A stretch of 64,000 nt of DNA. It comes from an uncultured Eubacteriales bacterium (GTDB lineage Bacteria > Bacillota > Clostridia > Oscillospirales > Oscillospiraceae). The stretch lies in assembly GCA_902492005.1 (NCBI GenBank), contig CABUJV010000005.1, positions 27,486 to 91,485 of the forward strand. The letters run 5' to 3'. Of the stretch, positions 56,571-64,000 are shown piece after piece. The position numbers and the translations under genes are program-made. Numbering within the stretch: the stretch's first letter is position 1; each line of letters starts with the position of its first letter. Below the pieces are notes generated by a model that saw only the letters and a list, made by a program, of their open reading frames with translations, did not search any database and was not told the origin of the DNA.

Positions 56571-56825
56571 ATGCAGGAACAATTGGACTTTACCAGAAAA
56601 TTCAGCTTGAATCAGGACCAGGGCGACGAGATCAAGGCCATTTTGACCTCGGTTTACAACTCGCTTCAGGAGAAGGGCTATAACCCCATCAACCAGATCG
56701 TCGGTTACATCCTCTCCGAGGACCCAACCTATATCACCAACTACAACAACGCCCGCTCCCTCATCCGCAAGCTGGACCGGGACGAGCTGCTTCAGGAGCT
56801 GGTGAAAAAGTATCTGGCCGGCTGA
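56571..56825 (+). CDS. ireB: IreB family regulatory phosphoprotein
   Basis: An 84-aa protein of the UPF0297/IreB family, in enterococci a substrate of the PASTA kinase IreK and a modulator of cephalosporin resistance. Family signature: FSLNQDQGDEIKAILTSVYNSLQEKGYNPINQIVGYILSEDP in the first two thirds, then RSLIRKLDRDELLQELVKKYL. GGGGAGG precedes ATG 56571. It usually lies before ruvX; here it stands alone with its own promoter and terminator. Confidence 0.94.
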   Translation: MQEQLDFTRKFSLNQDQGDEIKAILTSVYNSLQEKGYNPINQIVGYILSEDPTYITNYNNARSLIRKLDRDELLQELVKKYLAG

Positions 56826-56834
56826 ACCATCATC

Positions 56835-56871
56835 AAAAAGAGCTGGAAGGCGATGCCTTCCAGCTCTTTTT
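56835..56871. terminator. Bidirectional terminator between ireB and argF
   Basis: A perfect 17-bp stem with AAAAA/TTTTT ends and a 3-base loop. It terminates ireB on the plus strand and the arginine operon on the minus strand. Confidence 0.92.
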
Positions 56872-56885
56872 CTTGTTTGTGAGAC

Positions 56886-57809
56886 TCAGTTTTGCTCTCC
56901 CATCAGCAGGAACATGACCGCCTTCTGGGCGTGGAGCCGGTTCTCCGCCTCGTCGAAGATCTCCCCGGCGTGGGCCTCAAACACCTCCGACGTGATCTCC
57001 TCCCCCCGGTGGGCGGGCAGGCAGTGCTGCACCATGGCGCCGGGGTGGGCCACGGCCATCAGCGCGTCGTTGACCTGATAGACGCCGCCGAAAGCGGCCT
57101 CCCGCTTGGCCTTCTCCCCCTCCTGGCCCATGGAGGCCCACACGTCGGTGATAATCACGTCGGCGTCTTTGGCGGCCTCTTTCGGGTCTCGACACAGGGC
57201 GAATCTGGCATCGGTGACAGTCTTGGCAAAGTCCAGCACCCGGGGGTCGGGGTCATAGCCCTCGGGACAGGCCGCGGACACGTCCATGCCGCACTTCAGG
57301 CCGCCCACGATCAGGGAGTTGGCCATATTGTTGCCGTCCCCGATGAAGCACAGCTTCAGCCCCTCCAGCCGGGTCATCTTTTCCCGGATGGTCATCAGGT
57401 CGGCCAGCACCTGGCAGGGGTGTGCAAAGTCGGTCAGACCGTTGATGACGGGGATGGAGGCGTATTTGGCCAGCTCCTCCACCTCGTCCTGGCCGTAGGT
57501 GCGGATCATGACGCCGTCGCAGTAGCGGGAGAGCACCCGGGCGGTGTCCTCGATGGGCTCGCCCCGGCCGATCTGGCTCTCCTTGCCGGAGAGGAACAGC
57601 GCGTGGCCGCCGAGCTGGTACATCCCCACCTCGAAGGACACCCGGGTCCGGGTGGAGTTTTTCTCAAAGATCATGGCCAGAGTCTTGCCCTGGAGATAGT
57701 TGTGGGTCAGGCCGTGCTTCTGGTTGTACTTCATCTGGTCGGCCACGTTGAGGATCTTGGTGATGTCCTCCCGGGTCAGGTCCAGCAGCTTGAGCAAATC
57801 CTTCTTCAT
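56886..57809 (-). CDS. argF: Ornithine carbamoyltransferase
   Basis: A 307-aa transferase making citrulline from ornithine and carbamoyl phosphate. STRTRVSFEVG binds carbamoyl phosphate, HPCQVLADLMTI is the second phosphate site and MVQHCLPAHRGEE the ornithine loop with Cys. Position last in the arginine operon and a direct partner of argD favour the anabolic ArgF over a catabolic ArcB. AGAGGTG precedes ATG 57809, 3 bp after the argD stop. Confidence 0.96.
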   Translation of the reverse strand: MKKDLLKLLDLTREDITKILNVADQMKYNQKHGLTHNYLQGKTLAMIFEKNSTRTRVSFEVGMYQLGGHALFLSGKESQIGRGEPIEDTARVLSRYCDGVMIRTYGQDEVEELAKYASIPVINGLTDFAHPCQVLADLMTIREKMTRLEGLKLCFIGDGNNMANSLIVGGLKCGMDVSAACPEGYDPDPRVLDFAKTVTDARFALCRDPKEAAKDADVIITDVWASMGQEGEKAKREAAFGGVYQVNDALMAVAHPGAMVQHCLPAHRGEEITSEVFEAHAGEIFDEAENRLHAQKAVMFLLMGEQN

Positions 57810-57812
57810 CTC

Positions 57813-58994
57813 TCACACCTCTTTCAGGGTCTTTTCCAGAATCTCCAGCCCCTTGTCCATCTCCGCCTGGGTGATGGTCAGCGGGGGCAGGAAGCGCAGG
57901 GCGGGGCCGGCGGTGAGCACCAGCAGGCCGTTCTCAATGAGCCTGGCGGCCAGCTCCTTGTTGGTCTTGTCCCCCCTGACCTCCACGCCGATCATCAGGC
58001 CCAGGCCGCGGGTCGCCCCCAAGCAGGGCAGGTCCATGGACTCGATGGCATTGCGGATATACCGGCCCTTGTCGGTGGCGGCGGAGATGGTGTCCTCGTC
58101 CAGCACGTCCAGCACCGCCAGGGCCGCCGCGGCGCACACCGGGTTGCCCCCGAAGGTGGAGCCGTGGGTGCCCGGTCCCAGCACGTCCCGGCACTTGTCG
58201 CTGGCCAGGAAGCCGCCCATAGGCAGGCCTCCGGCGATACCCTTGGCGAAGGACACCGCGTCAGGCAGGATGCCGTACTGCTGGTAGCAGAACAGGGCGC
58301 CGGTGCGGCCGATGCCGGTCTGGACCTCGTCGATGAGCAGCAGCCAGTCCCGCTCGGCGCACAGCACCGCCAGATCGTGGACAAAACCCTGGTCCAGCGG
58401 GTAGACGCCGCTCTCCCCCTGGACCAGCTCCAGCAGGACGGCGCACACGTCATGTCCCGCCACCTCGCTCACCCCATCCATGGTGGGGGCGGCGTAGCGG
58501 AAGCCGTCGGGGAAGGGGAAGAAATAGTTGTGGAACACCTCCTGGCCGGTGGCGGCCAGGGTGTTCAGGGTCCGGCCGTGGAAGGACTGCTTCAGGGTCA
58601 GAACGGTGCCCCGGCCCTTGCCGTACTTGTCAAAGCTGTATTTCCGGGCCAGCTTGATGAGCCCCTCGTTGCCCTCGGCGCCGGAGTTGCCGAAAAACAC
58701 GTTGGACATACCCGAGCGCCGGCACAGCACCTCGGCCAGCCGGGCGCAGGGCTCGGTGTAGAACAGGTTGGAGATATGGCCCAGCTTCATGGCCTGCTCC
58801 ATGATGGCCTCCGTCCATCTGGGATGGGCGCAGCCAATGGAATTGACCCCAATGCCGCTGGAAAAGTCGATGTAGGCCCGGCCCAGGGTGTCGTACAGGG
58901 TGGCGTTCTCCCCGTGGTCCACGTCCACCGGGAAGCGGCCGTAGGTATGCATCACATACTGGTCGTCCAGAGCCTTGAGTTCCTGAAAATCCAT
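57813..58994 (-). CDS. argD: Acetylornithine aminotransferase
   Basis: A 393-aa class III PLP aminotransferase converting N-acetylglutamate semialdehyde to N-acetylornithine. Features: FFGNSGAEGNEGLIKLARKY, SFHGRTLNTLAATGQ, LLIDEVQTGIGRTG and the PLP Lys in VSFAKGIAGGLPMGGF. The ribosome site GAGGTG overlaps the argB stop codon, indicating coupled translation. Confidence 0.96.
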   Translation of the reverse strand: MDFQELKALDDQYVMHTYGRFPVDVDHGENATLYDTLGRAYIDFSSGIGVNSIGCAHPRWTEAIMEQAMKLGHISNLFYTEPCARLAEVLCRRSGMSNVFFGNSGAEGNEGLIKLARKYSFDKYGKGRGTVLTLKQSFHGRTLNTLAATGQEVFHNYFFPFPDGFRYAAPTMDGVSEVAGHDVCAVLLELVQGESGVYPLDQGFVHDLAVLCAERDWLLLIDEVQTGIGRTGALFCYQQYGILPDAVSFAKGIAGGLPMGGFLASDKCRDVLGPGTHGSTFGGNPVCAAAALAVLDVLDEDTISAATDKGRYIRNAIESMDLPCLGATRGLGLMIGVEVRGDKTNKELAARLIENGLLVLTAGPALRFLPPLTITQAEMDKGLEILEKTLKEV

Positions 58995-59003
58995 GGTTTC
59001 ACC

Positions 59004-59858
59004 TCACAGCAGCATGGTGCCGATGCCGGAATCGGACAGCAGCTCGATCAAAATGGAGTGGGGAATGCGCCCGTCCAGGATGATGGTGTTCTTCACGCCG
59101 GAGCGCACGGCCTCCACGCAGCAGTCCACCTTGGGGATCATCCCCCCCTGGATGACCCCGTCCTTCACCAGGCCGGGGACCTGGGAGAGCCCCACCTCGG
59201 GGATGAGGGTCTCCTCGTCCTTGGGGTCCCGGAGCAGGCCCCGCACGTCGGTGAGCAGGATCAGCTTCTCGGCGTGGAGGGCCACCGACAGCTTGGCGGC
59301 GGCGGTGTCGGCGTTGATGTTGTAGGCGGTCTCCCCGTCCACCCCTTGGGCCACGGTGGAGACTACGGGGATGTAGCCCACCGCCAGGGCGTCGTTGACG
59401 ACGGCGGGGTCCACCTGGACGATCTCGCCCACCAGACCGTATTTCTCATCCAGCTTCCTGGCCTGGAACAGCCCGGCATCCATGCCGCACAGGCCCAGGG
59501 CCCGGCCCCCCATGCGGTTGAGGGTGGCCACCAGATCCTTGTTCACCTTGCCGCACAGCACCTGCTGCACCACGTCCATGGTCTCCTGGTCCGTGCAGCG
59601 AAGGCCGTCCACGAATTTGGACGGCTTGCCCAGGCGCTTGAGCATATCGTTGATCTCGGGGCCGCCGCCGTGGACCACCACCACCCGGATGCCCACCAGG
59701 TGGAGCAGGATGATGTCGCTGATGACGGCCTGGCGCAGCTCCTCCGAGATCATGGCGTTGCCGCCGTATTTGACCACAATGGTCTTGCCGTAGTATTTCT
59801 GGATATAGGGCAGCGCCTCGGCCAGCACCTGGGCGCGCTCCACGTGGGAACTGGACAT
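59004..59858 (-). CDS. argB: Acetylglutamate kinase
   Basis: A 284-aa amino acid kinase phosphorylating N-acetylglutamate. VVKYGGNAMISEELRQAVISD, VVVHGGGPEINDMLKRLGK, the DGLRCTD contact and NADTAAAKLSVALHAEKLILLTDVRG are diagnostic; MIPKVDCCVEAV closes the substrate pocket. The N-terminal helix seen in arginine-inhibited hexameric enzymes is partly present, so feedback inhibition is possible but not provable here. Confidence 0.96.
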   Translation of the reverse strand: MSSSHVERAQVLAEALPYIQKYYGKTIVVKYGGNAMISEELRQAVISDIILLHLVGIRVVVVHGGGPEINDMLKRLGKPSKFVDGLRCTDQETMDVVQQVLCGKVNKDLVATLNRMGGRALGLCGMDAGLFQARKLDEKYGLVGEIVQVDPAVVNDALAVGYIPVVSTVAQGVDGETAYNINADTAAAKLSVALHAEKLILLTDVRGLLRDPKDEETLIPEVGLSQVPGLVKDGVIQGGMIPKVDCCVEAVRSGVKNTIILDGRIPHSILIELLSDSGIGTMLL

Positions 59859-59888
59859 GTAACAGGACTCCTTTGTCTGTCAGTGGGA

Positions 59889-61151
59889 TCAGGTGCGGTA
59901 ATCGCCGTTGATTTTCACATATTCATAGGTCAGGTCGCAGCCCCAGCAGGTGGCCTGGTGCTCCCCCTCGTGGAGATCCACCTCGATGACCACCTCGTCC
60001 TGACTGAGGATGCTCTTGGCCTGGTCCTCGTCAAAGTCCAAGCCCTCTCCCTGCCGGCAGACGGTCACCCCGCCCACTGCCGACCGGAAGGTCACATCCA
60101 CGAACTCGGGGCGGAAGGGGGCCTTGGAGTAGCCCATGGCGCACAGCACCCGGCCCCAGTTGGCGTCGGCGCCGAACATGGCGGCCTTCACCAGGGAGGA
60201 GCCCACCACCGCCTTGGCCAGGCGCTCGGCGCTCTCCTCGCTGCGGGCGTCCTTTACCGTACAGGTCACCAGGCGGGAGGCCCCTTCGCCGTCGGCGGCG
60301 ATGCTGCGGGCCAGCTCGGTACAGACCTCGCTGAGGGCCTTGAAAAACACGGTGTAGTTGTCATCCTTCCACTCAATGAGGGGATTTTCCGCCATGCCGT
60401 TGGCCAGGATGACGCACATGTCGTTGGTGGAGGTGTCGCCGTCCACGGTGACCCGGTTGAAGGTGCGGGGCACGATGTCGTGGAGGGCGTCCTGGAGCAT
60501 TTCCTGGGTAATGGCGCAGTCGGTGGTGAGAAAGCACAGCATGGTGCCCATGTTGGGGTGGATCATACCGGAGCCCTTGGCGATGGCGCCGATGGTCACC
60601 TTCTGTCCGCCGATGGCCACGGTGACAGCCAACTCCTTTTTCACCGTGTCGGTGGTCATGATGGCGTTGGCCGCGTCGCCGGAGCCGTCGTGAGACAGGG
60701 CGGCGGCGGCGGCGGGGACGCCCTTGGCGATGGCGGCGATGTTCAGAGTCTGGCCGATGACGCCGGTGGAGGCCACCACGAAGTCGGAGGCCTTCAGCCC
60801 GGTGGCGGCGGCGGCCAGGGCGCACATCTCCTCGGCGTTCTCATGGCTCATAGGGCAGCAGGCGTTGGCGTTGCCCGAATTGGCGATGATGCCCTGGGCC
60901 ACGCCGTTTTCCAGGTGGTCCATGGTCACATACAGGGGGGCGGCCTTCACCCGGTTCAGGGTATACGTGGCGGCGGCGGCGCACTCCCTTTCCGAGACAA
61001 TGAGGGCCAGATCCTTTTTCTGATCCAGCACCTCGGGCCGCCCGCTCTTGGGGGGCTGGTTGCCGTCGCCCTTGCCCTTCTTTACGCCGCAGTGGATGCC
61101 GGAGGCCTGAAAGCCCTTGGGGGCGGTCACGCCGCCAGGAATCATTTTCAT
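59889..61151 (-). CDS. argJ: Bifunctional glutamate N-acetyltransferase (ArgJ)
   Basis: A 420-aa self-cleaving enzyme that moves the acetyl group from acetylornithine to glutamate, closing the acetyl cycle. The autocleavage nucleophile is the Thr of GMIHPNMGTMLCFLTTDC; IANSGNANACCP, VVASTGVIGQTLN and the C-terminal GCDLTYEYVKINGDYRT are also typical. With argJ present a separate ArgA/ArgE is unnecessary. ATG 61151 has an AAAGGAG site. Confidence 0.96.
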   Translation of the reverse strand: MKMIPGGVTAPKGFQASGIHCGVKKGKGDGNQPPKSGRPEVLDQKKDLALIVSERECAAAATYTLNRVKAAPLYVTMDHLENGVAQGIIANSGNANACCPMSHENAEEMCALAAAATGLKASDFVVASTGVIGQTLNIAAIAKGVPAAAAALSHDGSGDAANAIMTTDTVKKELAVTVAIGGQKVTIGAIAKGSGMIHPNMGTMLCFLTTDCAITQEMLQDALHDIVPRTFNRVTVDGDTSTNDMCVILANGMAENPLIEWKDDNYTVFFKALSEVCTELARSIAADGEGASRLVTCTVKDARSEESAERLAKAVVGSSLVKAAMFGADANWGRVLCAMGYSKAPFRPEFVDVTFRSAVGGVTVCRQGEGLDFDEDQAKSILSQDEVVIEVDLHEGEHQATCWGCDLTYEYVKINGDYRT

Positions 61152-61183
61152 TGGTCAGCACTCCTTTTTCAGGATGGTTTTTT

Positions 61184-62125
61184 TCATTTTACCGCCAATC
61201 CGGCGGTCTCGTCAAATCCCAGCATCAGATTCATGTTCTGCACGGCGGCGCCGGAGGCCCCCTTGCCCAGATTGTCGAAGCGGGCGGTCAGCATGGTCTG
61301 CTCCTCGTGGCCGCACACGGTGATCTCCAGCCGGTCGGACCCGGCCAGGGCATTGGCCGGCAGCCGGGGCGTCGTGCCGCCGAAGGGGGCCACGCTCACC
61401 AGCTTCTGCCCTTCGTAGTAGGCCGAAAGCATGTCGCAGAGGTCCTCCGCCGTGGGGTTTCCCCGCAGCAGGCGGTTGTGCAGGAGCACCGAGGTGGCCA
61501 TCCCCTTATAGATATCCCCCAGGATGGGGGAAAAGGCCGGGGGGACCTTCAGTCCCGCCACCTTCTGCATCTCGGGCAGATGCTTGTGCTTCAGATTGAG
61601 GCCGTAGATGTTGGGGGCGTCCAGGGCCGGAGCCCGGTCCGGCGCCTCGTATTCCGCGATCATCTTCTTGCCGCCACCGGAGTAGCCGGTGAGGGAGTAG
61701 CAGGCCACCGGGTAATCGGGGGGCAGGATTCCCATGGCCACCAGGGGGGCGGCGGTGGACAGAAATCCGGTGGCGTGACAGCCGGGGTTGGCCACCCGTT
61801 TGGCATGCCGGATTCGCTCCCGCTGGCCGGCCAGCAGCTCGGGGAAGCCGTAGACCCAGCCGGGGGCGGTGCGGTGGGCGGTGGAGGCGTCCACCACCCG
61901 GGTGTTCTCGTTTTCGATGAGCGCCACCGCCTCCACTGCGGCGGCGTCGGGCAGGCACAGGAACACCAGATCGGCCGCGTTCAGAAGCCGTTTACGCTCG
62001 GTGGGGTCCTTGCGCTTGTCCGGATCGATGCGCAGCAGCTCGATGTCGTTCCGCACTCCCAGGCGCTCGTAGATCTGCAGGCCGGTGGTACCCTCCTGGC
62101 CGTCAATGTACAGTTTCGGTTTCAT
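61184..62125 (-). CDS. argC: N-acetyl-gamma-glutamyl-phosphate reductase, type 2
   Basis: A 313-aa NADP-dependent reductase of the shorter type 2 ArgC group. The N-terminus YIDGQEGTTGLQIYERL is the dinucleotide site; LVFLCLPDAAAVEAV, the catalytic Cys in VANPGCHATGFLSTAAPLV and YSLTGYSGGGKKMIAEYE follow. It reduces acetylglutamyl phosphate made by ArgB. ATG 62125 has an AAAGGAAG site; 58 bp separate it from argJ downstream. Confidence 0.95.
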   Translation of the reverse strand: MKPKLYIDGQEGTTGLQIYERLGVRNDIELLRIDPDKRKDPTERKRLLNAADLVFLCLPDAAAVEAVALIENENTRVVDASTAHRTAPGWVYGFPELLAGQRERIRHAKRVANPGCHATGFLSTAAPLVAMGILPPDYPVACYSLTGYSGGGKKMIAEYEAPDRAPALDAPNIYGLNLKHKHLPEMQKVAGLKVPPAFSPILGDIYKGMATSVLLHNRLLRGNPTAEDLCDMLSAYYEGQKLVSVAPFGGTTPRLPANALAGSDRLEITVCGHEEQTMLTARFDNLGKGASGAAVQNMNLMLGFDETAGLAVK

Positions 62126-62160
62126 TCTACCACGCTTCCTTTGTCCGGCGGGCGGCGGGC

Positions 62161-63540
62161 TCAGGCCCGCGTGTCCACGAACTTCTGAATGTTCTCGATC
62201 TGCAGTTTGACCGATTCGGGGGATGGGCCGCCGTAGACCTTCCGGCCGCCCACGCAGGTTTTGAGCTCCAGGGCCTGGTACACGTCGGGCCCGAAGCAGC
62301 CGGACACCGACTGGAAATCCTTCAGCGGCAGGGTGTCCAGAGTATCCCCCGACTTGATGCACATATTGACCAGCCGGCCCACGATCATGTAGGCGTCCCG
62401 GAAGGGCATGCCCTTGCGCACCAGGTAATCGGCGCAGTCGGTGGCGTTGATAAAGCCGCCCGCCGCCGCCCGGGCCATGTTCTTGGGCCGGACGGTGAGG
62501 GTGTCCAGCATGGCGGCGAACACCGGCAGGCACATCTCCACGGTGTCGATCGCGTCAAAGACGCACTCCTTGTCCTCCTGCATGTCCTTGTTGTAGGCCA
62601 GAGGCAGGCCTTTCATCACGGTGAGCAGGGTCATCAGGGAGCCGTAGACCCGCCCGGTCTTGCCCCGGACCAGCTCGGCCACGTCGGGGTTTTTCTTCTG
62701 GGGCATGATGGAGGAGCCGGTGGAGTAGGCGTCGTCCAGCTCCACGAACTTGAACTCCCAGGAGCACCAGAGGATCAGCTCCTCGGAGAACCGGGACAGG
62801 TGCATCATCAGCAGGGAGCAGGCGGAGAGAAACTCAATGGCGTAATCCCGGTCGGAGACCGCGTCCATGGAATTGTCCACGGGCTTCCGGAAGCCCAGGG
62901 CCCCGGCCGTCTGGAACCGGTCCACCGGATAGGTGGAGGTGGCCAGCGCGCCCGCCCCCAGGGGGCACTCGTCCATCCGCTCCAGGCAGTCCTCGAGCCG
63001 GGTCACGTCCCGCTTGAGCATATTGGCATAGGCCATCATGTAGTGGGCGAAGGTGGTGGGCTGGGCCCGCTGGAGGTGGGTGTAGCCGGGCATGACGGTC
63101 TCCAGATTGACCTGCGCCTTTTTGATCAGCACCTTCTCCAGGTTCAGGATCATGCCGATGATGACGGGGATCTGCTTTTTCACATAGAGGCGGAAGTCCA
63201 CAGCCACCTGGTCGTTCCGGCTCCGGGCGGTGTGCAGGCGCTTGCCCGTGTCGCCGATGCGGTTGGTGAGCATGACCTCGATGTTCATGTGGATGTCCTC
63301 GTTGTCGTCGGAGAACTCCACGCCGCCGGCGTCGATATCGGCCAGGATGGCCTTCAGGCCGCCGATGATCTTTTCCGCCTCATGCTCCTCGATGATGCCC
63401 TGCTTGCCCAGCATGGCGGCGTGGGCGATGGAGCCGGCGATGTCCTCCCGGTACATCCGCGCGTCAAAGGAAACGGAGGAGTTGAAGTCGTTGACTAAGC
63501 TGTTGGTCTCTTTCTGGAACCGGCCTGCCCAAAGTTTCAT
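62161..63540 (-). CDS. argH: Argininosuccinate lyase
   Basis: A 459-aa fumarase/aspartase superfamily lyase splitting argininosuccinate into arginine and fumarate. Three signature regions are intact: LHTARSRNDQVAVDFRLY, MPGYTHLQRAQPTTFAHYMM and the mobile loop GSSIMPQKKNPDVAELVRGKT with the catalytic Ser. ATAAGGAG precedes ATG 63540. Directly downstream of argG across a 111-bp gap. Confidence 0.97.
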   Translation of the reverse strand: MKLWAGRFQKETNSLVNDFNSSVSFDARMYREDIAGSIAHAAMLGKQGIIEEHEAEKIIGGLKAILADIDAGGVEFSDDNEDIHMNIEVMLTNRIGDTGKRLHTARSRNDQVAVDFRLYVKKQIPVIIGMILNLEKVLIKKAQVNLETVMPGYTHLQRAQPTTFAHYMMAYANMLKRDVTRLEDCLERMDECPLGAGALATSTYPVDRFQTAGALGFRKPVDNSMDAVSDRDYAIEFLSACSLLMMHLSRFSEELILWCSWEFKFVELDDAYSTGSSIMPQKKNPDVAELVRGKTGRVYGSLMTLLTVMKGLPLAYNKDMQEDKECVFDAIDTVEMCLPVFAAMLDTLTVRPKNMARAAAGGFINATDCADYLVRKGMPFRDAYMIVGRLVNMCIKSGDTLDTLPLKDFQSVSGCFGPDVYQALELKTCVGGRKVYGGPSPESVKLQIENIQKFVDTRA

Positions 63541-63572
63541 ATTGATTGCTCCTTATGCGAATATACAGGTAT

Positions 63573-63634
63573 GGCGGGGGCAAGCCCCCGCCCTACAGCA
63601 TTATTCTGTGCCCGCTGCCGGGCGGCCGCCCTAC
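63573..63634. repeat. GC-rich inverted-repeat element between argG and argH
   Basis: A perfect 9-bp hairpin GGCGGGGGC/GCCCCCGCC with a 2-base loop (63573-63592) followed by CCTAC, then a second GC-rich segment GGGCGGCCGCCCTAC. The repeated ...CGCCCTAC endings look like REP-type interspersed repeats of Oscillospiraceae genomes. It could also act as a partial terminator or an mRNA processing site. Confidence 0.45.
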
Positions 63635-63651
63635 CGTTGTGTCACGTTGTT

Positions 63652-64000
63652 TTATTTCAGCTTCCCCTGCTCCCGCAGCGCCTGGACGGTATCCGGCAGA
63701 CCCCACAGGTTGATGAAGCCCGTGGCGTCGTCCTGGTTGTAGTCGCTCTCCTCGAAGGTCACCAGGTTCTCGGAATACAGGGTGTCGGGCGAGGTGACGC
63801 CGGCGGTGATGATGTTGCCCTTGTAGAGCTTGAGCTTCACCGTGCCGGTGACATGCTCCTGCGTCTTGAGCGCAAAGGCGGACAGGGCCTCCCGCAGGGG
63901 GGTGAACCACTTGCCGTTGTAGACCAGATCGGCAAAATCCACCGCCAGCTTCTGCTTCATGTGCTTGGTGTCCTTGTCCAGGGTAATCATCTCCAGCACC
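63652..64000 (-). CDS. argG: Argininosuccinate synthase (3' part, runs off window)
   Basis: The C-terminal 115 residues of the ATP-dependent ligase joining citrulline and aspartate. Recognised by LEMITLDKDTKHMKQKLAVDFADLVYNGKWFTPL at the window edge (reading inward), VTGTVKLKLYKGNIITAG, SLYSEEL-like DTLYSENLVTFEESDYNQDDATGFINLWGLP and a short Lys-rich tail. ATP- and citrulline-binding parts lie beyond base 64000. It is the upstream neighbour of argH on the same strand. Confidence 0.95.
   Translation of the reverse strand, partial: VLEMITLDKDTKHMKQKLAVDFADLVYNGKWFTPLREALSAFALKTQEHVTGTVKLKLYKGNIITAGVTSPDTLYSENLVTFEESDYNQDDATGFINLWGLPDTVQALREQGKLK

Noticed and set aside
56892..61418. A 1508-codon open frame on the plus strand across the arginine genes
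   Set aside because: It is antisense to argF, argD, argB and argJ, which all have full motifs and ribosome sites. In DNA this GC-rich the complementary frame stays open by chance; its translation is Gly/His/Val/Leu/Gln-rich with no domain.
1..64000. tRNA, rRNA, CRISPR arrays, transposases
   Set aside because: Reading both strands I found no TPsiC-like arms with a matching acceptor stem, no regularly spaced repeats and no transposase or integrase motifs; subtle cases would need dedicated software.

Overview
The window is high-GC, densely packed Firmicute chromosome. Sporulation genes (CotF-type coat proteins, a GerS-like lipoprotein beside alr), class III fructose-bisphosphatase, IreB, an S-layer-homology protein, a T-box leader and Firmicute-type ribosome binding sites together with very GC-rich codon use suggest a gut Clostridia of the Oscillospiraceae / Flavonifractor type. 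This placement is inference from gene content. I saw no rRNA, tRNA, CRISPR array, intact insertion sequence or intact prophage.

Region by region. 1-7.6 kb: the 5' end of fbp, an EndoQ-UvrD fusion, then a metal-uptake block (zupT diverging from feoA-feoA-feoB-Cys-rich peptide) carrying five copies of one palindrome that is probably a DtxR-family operator. 7.5-12 kb: cell-envelope genes ftsK and uppP, then the membrane-protease homologue tepA. 12.07-12.7 kb: a small low-GC patch with a tape-measure-like fragment and a small membrane protein, bracketed by an imperfect 39-bp direct repeat. 12.7-22.3 kb: a LytR-CpsA-Psr protein and a nine-gene minus-strand operon (ABC-F, YdcF, prfA, an 85-aa protein, an extended Sua5, a ProX-type editing protein, a 29-aa ORF, coaE, an M18 peptidase). 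22.3-28.4 kb: mtnA, ddl-murF, and tsaE-tsaB-upp-GNAT. 28.4-33.9 kb: a RodA/FtsW polymerase, a ComEC-like lipoprotein, a MATE exporter behind an attenuator-like leader that encodes a 14-aa peptide, and an SLH protein.

33.9-40.3 kb: a long minus-strand run mrnC, rqcH, 40-aa Zn-ribbon, response regulator, ABC ATPase, two permeases, histidine kinase, resembling peptide-antibiotic immunity modules. 40.3-46.4 kb: superoxide dismutase, a DUF4430/ECF-S pair, two CotF-like proteins behind a sigma-G-like promoter, an unknown 181-aa gene, then a conserved unknown gene, a 27-aa hydrophobic peptide, an HD-GYP protein and DUF5317. 46.4-52.4 kb: MATE, nnr, gerS-like, alr, then ndoA (MazF) without a visible antitoxin. 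52.4-56.9 kb: T-box-controlled pheS-pheT, in which PheT has a duplicated N-terminal OB-like segment, then ireB. 56.9-64 kb: arginine biosynthesis in transcription order G-H-C-J-B-D-F.

Most genes lie in tight same-strand operons with 4-bp overlaps or short gaps, so many small functions (tRNA modification, translation termination, ribosome rescue, wall synthesis) are probably co-expressed. The least conventional items are the EndoQ-UvrD fusion, the MATE leader, the PheT domain duplication, the five-site metal operator cluster and several short ORFs with strong ribosome binding sites.
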